Assembly: GCA_003242255.1 (NCBI GenBank)
Contig: QGUT01000065.1
Location: 1 to 8,286 of the forward strand
Source: Bacillota bacterium
GTDB lineage: Bacteria > Bacillota > Thermosediminibacteria > Thermosediminibacterales > Thermosediminibacteraceae
Direction: 5' to 3'
Length of the DNA: 8,286 nucleotides
Shown: positions 6,481 through 8,286 of the stretch, piece by piece
Position numbering within the stretch: the first letter of the stretch is position 1
Layout: each line of letters starts with the position of its first letter
Notes under the pieces: generated by a model
Told to the model about the DNA's origin: nothing
Databases searched by the model: none
What the model saw: the letters and a program-made list of their open reading frames with translations, nothing else
Made by a program: the position numbers and the translations under genes

Positions 6481-6656
6481 CATCGTCCCTCCTCAATAAT
6501 ATTTTTACCGGTTAAATAATCTTTATTCTCGTACTGAACTAATACGAGTTTAGCGCTTTTGGGGATTTTCGATTTCCCGCTGGCTAAGAACAAGTATCCT
6601 GCTATAAAAGTTAAAATTAAAAGAAGGGCTATATAAAAAATTTTGTTTTTTTTCAT
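6480..6656 (-). CDS. Small single-pass membrane protein at the head of the dodecin-spoVA operon
   Basis: A 58-residue protein, not recognised. It has a basic start (MKKNK), one hydrophobic segment (about 6-26) and a hydrophilic tail of some 30 residues with Lys/Glu clusters, ending IIEEGR. No lipobox cysteine and no clear signal-peptidase site are visible, so it is probably an anchored protein with the tail outside the membrane. The reading frame extends to a GTG at 6665, but the ATG at 6656-6654 stands 7 bases from AGAGGT and is preferred; the ATG just before it is the alternative. It is the first gene after the sigma-G-like promoter, and its last codons carry the Shine-Dalgarno of the dodecin gene. 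Function unknown; the position suggests a spore inner-membrane protein. Confidence 0.7.
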   Translation of the reverse strand: MKKNKIFYIALLLILTFIAGYLFLASGKSKIPKSAKLVLVQYENKDYLTGKNIIEEGR

Positions 6657-6674
6657 CATCACCACCTCTTAAAA

Positions 6675-6704
6675 TAGTATCGGATATAGCCCTAAATCTT
6701 ATTC
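6675..6704 (-). promoter_or_regulatory. Sigma-G/sigma-F-type promoter of the dodecin-spoVA operon
   Basis: The minus strand reads GAATA (6704-6700), an 18-base spacer and GATACTA (6681-6675). This is close to the forespore consensus of roughly GMATA, 17-18 bases, CATACTA in Bacillus. The spoVA operon is a classic sigma-G target, so the motif is where it should be, about 20 bases before the first start codon and just after a terminator. Confidence 0.72.
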
Positions 6705-6733
6705 AAAAAACAAAAAAGCCTTTGAAAAGGCTT
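6705..6733 (-). terminator. Rho-independent terminator just before the sporulation promoter
   Basis: On the minus strand a 7-base-pair stem AAGCCTT/AAGGCTT (6733-6727 with 6722-6716) with a TTCA loop is followed by TTTTGTTTTTTG. It is the second of two terminators in a row and would block read-through from the degraded sugar locus into the spoVA operon. Confidence 0.75.
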
Positions 6734-6761
6734 CTATGCATGAATTTAAAAAAATTAGCTT

Positions 6762-6805
6762 TATAGAAGAAAAGGCGGGGAACGATACCGCCAACTTTTC
6801 CCCGC
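6762..6805 (-). terminator. Rho-independent terminator after the araD remnant
   Basis: The minus strand has an 8-base-pair stem GCGGGGAA/TTCCCCGC (6805-6798 with 6782-6775) enclosing 15 bases and followed by CTTTTCTTCT. It starts about 30 bases after the stop codon of the araD fragment and is probably the original terminator of the araD transcription unit. Confidence 0.7.
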
Positions 6806-6834
6806 TTTACATTTGTTTTTCTAAATCTGAAATT

Positions 6835-7029
6835 TTAATTTTGCCCGTAGTAAGCATTACTTCCATGTTTTCTGAGGAAGTGTTTATCTAACAATGTTTG
6901 ATCGATGGCATGTACATTAATGTTGATGGCCATCGTATAGATTGCCATTTTTGCTACTTCTTCCAAAACTTTCGCATGATAAACGGCTTCTAATGGATCT
7001 TTACCCCAACAGAATGGGCCATGATTGCT
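6835..7029 (-). pseudogene. araD: C-terminal fragment of L-ribulose-5-phosphate 4-epimerase (AraD)
   Basis: The last 63 residues of the open frame (about 72-134 of 134) match the end of class II aldolase-family AraD, which interconverts L-ribulose 5-phosphate and D-xylulose 5-phosphate. Landmarks are NHGPFCWGKDPLEAV, VLEEVAKMA, LLDKHFLRKHG and the terminal AYYGQ. A complete AraD has about 230 residues, so some 165 residues, with the substrate-binding N-terminus and two of the three zinc histidines, are gone; only the third (H73 of this frame, in NHGPF) remains. It is joined in frame to the tail of a LevR-type regulator, so the fragment has no start of its own and cannot be an active epimerase. 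The native stop and the terminator behind it are kept. This is the scar of a lost pentose locus. Confidence 0.85.
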
Positions 7030-8286
7030 GAAAATATCCACGTATGGTTGGATTGCAATATAGTTATTATTCGGTTTGTACGTCGTATCCTCCAAATCTA
7101 AAATTCTTCTTATATAATTAATTGCTCTTCCACTGATTAACTCTTCCAATGGAATGAAAGGAATATCTCTGTCTTCGGGGTCTACAGTTCCAACTATTGC
7201 AACAATTTGTTTTGATGATTTCATTGTATTAATTTGCAATTTTTCTCATTGGCTGTTTTATTAGTAACAAATCTACCTATATCCACTTCTTGCTTTTCGA
7301 TACTTTTTACTATATCATCCAGATTTGTGTCAGGGAGAATAGCTTTTCGCACCGCTTCGAGTACCATTACTGTATCCACCCGTCCAACGGTACGAGTAGG
7401 TATTCCCGTTTTTTGAGTTATAATATCGCCTAAAGTTAAAAGAGAGCCCATATCTACTAATAGCAAGACCCCTTTTCCTTCATCGATTTCTTTTACAACA
7501 TCAATGGTTTTTTGAAGAACTACCTCCGGTTTTTCATCCAGGTCCATCCCTATACCGACGGCATAATTGACTCCAAGGAGACGGTTGACAACATCAACCA
7601 TTGCTTTTGCTACATTGCCGTGAGTTAATACAATAACTCTTACTCTCCCCCTTTTGATATCACCAGGGTGTGTTATTGTTCTTAGATACATGGCCACAAA
7701 CGCTATTTCATCTTCCGGCATTTTCCATCCAACTGCATTTTCAACCATTTTACCCAGCCTTTTTTCCGCAATGCTGATCATTTGTTCAGTCAAATTTACT
7801 ATATTAGATCCGACAATCCCTTCTAGATCTTTTTTCTGTAATGTTTTGTGTTTGGTTTCGAATTGTTTTACCAACTGCTGAAATTTTATTTCTAGTTCTC
7901 CACCTATAACTCTGTTAATATCATCCTGGCTTAGACCCTGTCTCTGCAATATTTGGTATTTTTCTTCGATATATTTGTAAATTTCTTCTGGTACAATATA
8001 GAGATCCTCCATTGGCAAAAATGTAATGGAAGATTCTCCGGGATGCACCAAAAGATCTCCTTGCACAAGCGCCTCAATTTCAGAAATTCTATTTTGCAGT
8101 TTCAGCATTCCCCTACGAGCATGTATTGGAAGATCAATTAAATCGACCACCATGAAACTGTCATTATTCGCTATATAAGACAAGAATCCTTTAGCACAGG
8201 CGACTTGTATATCACTCCTTAGCTGGCCTATGTTGCCTGGACAATCATACGCTAAAAGCGCCCCTTAAGTGTCACCGCCGGTGTAT
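7030..8286 (-). pseudogene. Remains of a LevR-type sigma-54 activator with PTS regulation domains
   Basis: LevR-type regulators have an HTH, a sigma-54 AAA+ domain, PRD-I, EIIA-Man-like, EIIB-Gat-like and PRD-II domains and control PTS sugar operons. Here the AAA+ domain end is seen as AYDCPGNIGQLRSDIQVACA (about 8250-8190), then a PRD-I beginning, then a complete-looking EIIA domain with VIVLTHGNVAKAMVD (phosphorylatable His in THG, near 7620) and LLVDMGSL. Damage: an in-frame TAA at 8265-8267, with the expected upstream residues (VTLKG) in another frame, so one G is missing in the run at 8261-8264; PRD-I jumps from AEKRLGK to PEDEIAFVAMYL, lacking its usual middle with the LALHLS region (near 7745); this frame ends at 7221; a scrap of EIIB (VAIVGTVDP, IPFIPLEELISG) continues in the next frame from about 7239; PRD-II is absent. 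A TTG at 8183 could start an open stretch of 320 residues but has no credible ribosome site. Confidence 0.85.

Noticed and set aside
7221..8183. Intact 320-residue PRD/EIIA gene starting at TTG 8183
   Set aside because: The coding similarity continues upstream of the TTG into the AAA+ domain, no ribosome site precedes it, and both ends are broken; a pseudogene fits better.
1..8286. CRISPR array, tRNA, insertion sequence or attachment site
   Set aside because: No regularly spaced repeats, tRNA-like folds, transposase motifs or terminal inverted repeats were found on reading both strands.

Overview
The window looks like chromosome of a spore-forming, anaerobic, low-to-moderate GC Firmicute, probably a clostridial thermophile of the Thermoanaerobacterales type. 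The evidence is a spoVA sporulation operon of the short clostridial form (AC-AD-AE only), oxygen-sensitive 2-hydroxyacyl-CoA dehydratase/activase-type proteins, strong AGGAGG ribosome binding sites and the rpsB context. The exact genus is inference. Every gene recognised lies on the minus strand, so transcription runs from right to left.

Region by region, in transcription order. (1) 8286-6835 is a degraded carbohydrate locus. It holds remains of a LevR-type sigma-54/PTS regulator (end of the AAA+ domain, a shortened PRD-I, an intact EIIA-Man-like domain and a scrap of the EIIB-Gat-like domain). The last part is fused in frame to the final 63 residues of an L-ribulose-5-phosphate 4-epimerase (AraD). 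A frameshift, apparent internal deletions and the fusion mark it as a pseudogene. (2) 6834-6666 has two successive Rho-independent terminators, then a convincing sigma-G/sigma-F-type promoter. (3) 6656-4008 is a forespore operon of six genes: a 58-residue single-pass membrane protein, a dodecin-like protein, SpoVAC, SpoVAD, SpoVAE and an unrecognised 131-residue membrane protein, closed by a terminator. SpoVAC/AD/AE are components of the channel that moves dipicolinic acid into and out of the spore. (4) 3866-834 is a tightly overlapped three-gene operon for two DUF2229-type (HgdA/HgdB-like) proteins and a BcrA/BadF/HgdC-type ATPase activase. Together these look like a split form of the large fused CoA-activase/dehydratase-like proteins of clostridia; the substrate is unknown. 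(5) 833-1 carries a sigma-A-type promoter, a structured leader and rpsB (ribosomal protein S2), cut by the left window edge a few residues before its C-terminus.

The most interesting points are the two small genes at the head of the spoVA operon, especially a dodecin in which both residues known to hold flavin in halobacterial dodecin appear substituted (G36 and K55), the unrecognised membrane protein overlapping the end of spoVAE, the activase with a cysteine-rich tail beside two stand-alone DUF2229 proteins, the folded rpsB leader, and the LevR-AraD fusion remnant. No RNA genes, CRISPR array, insertion sequence or attachment site was seen.
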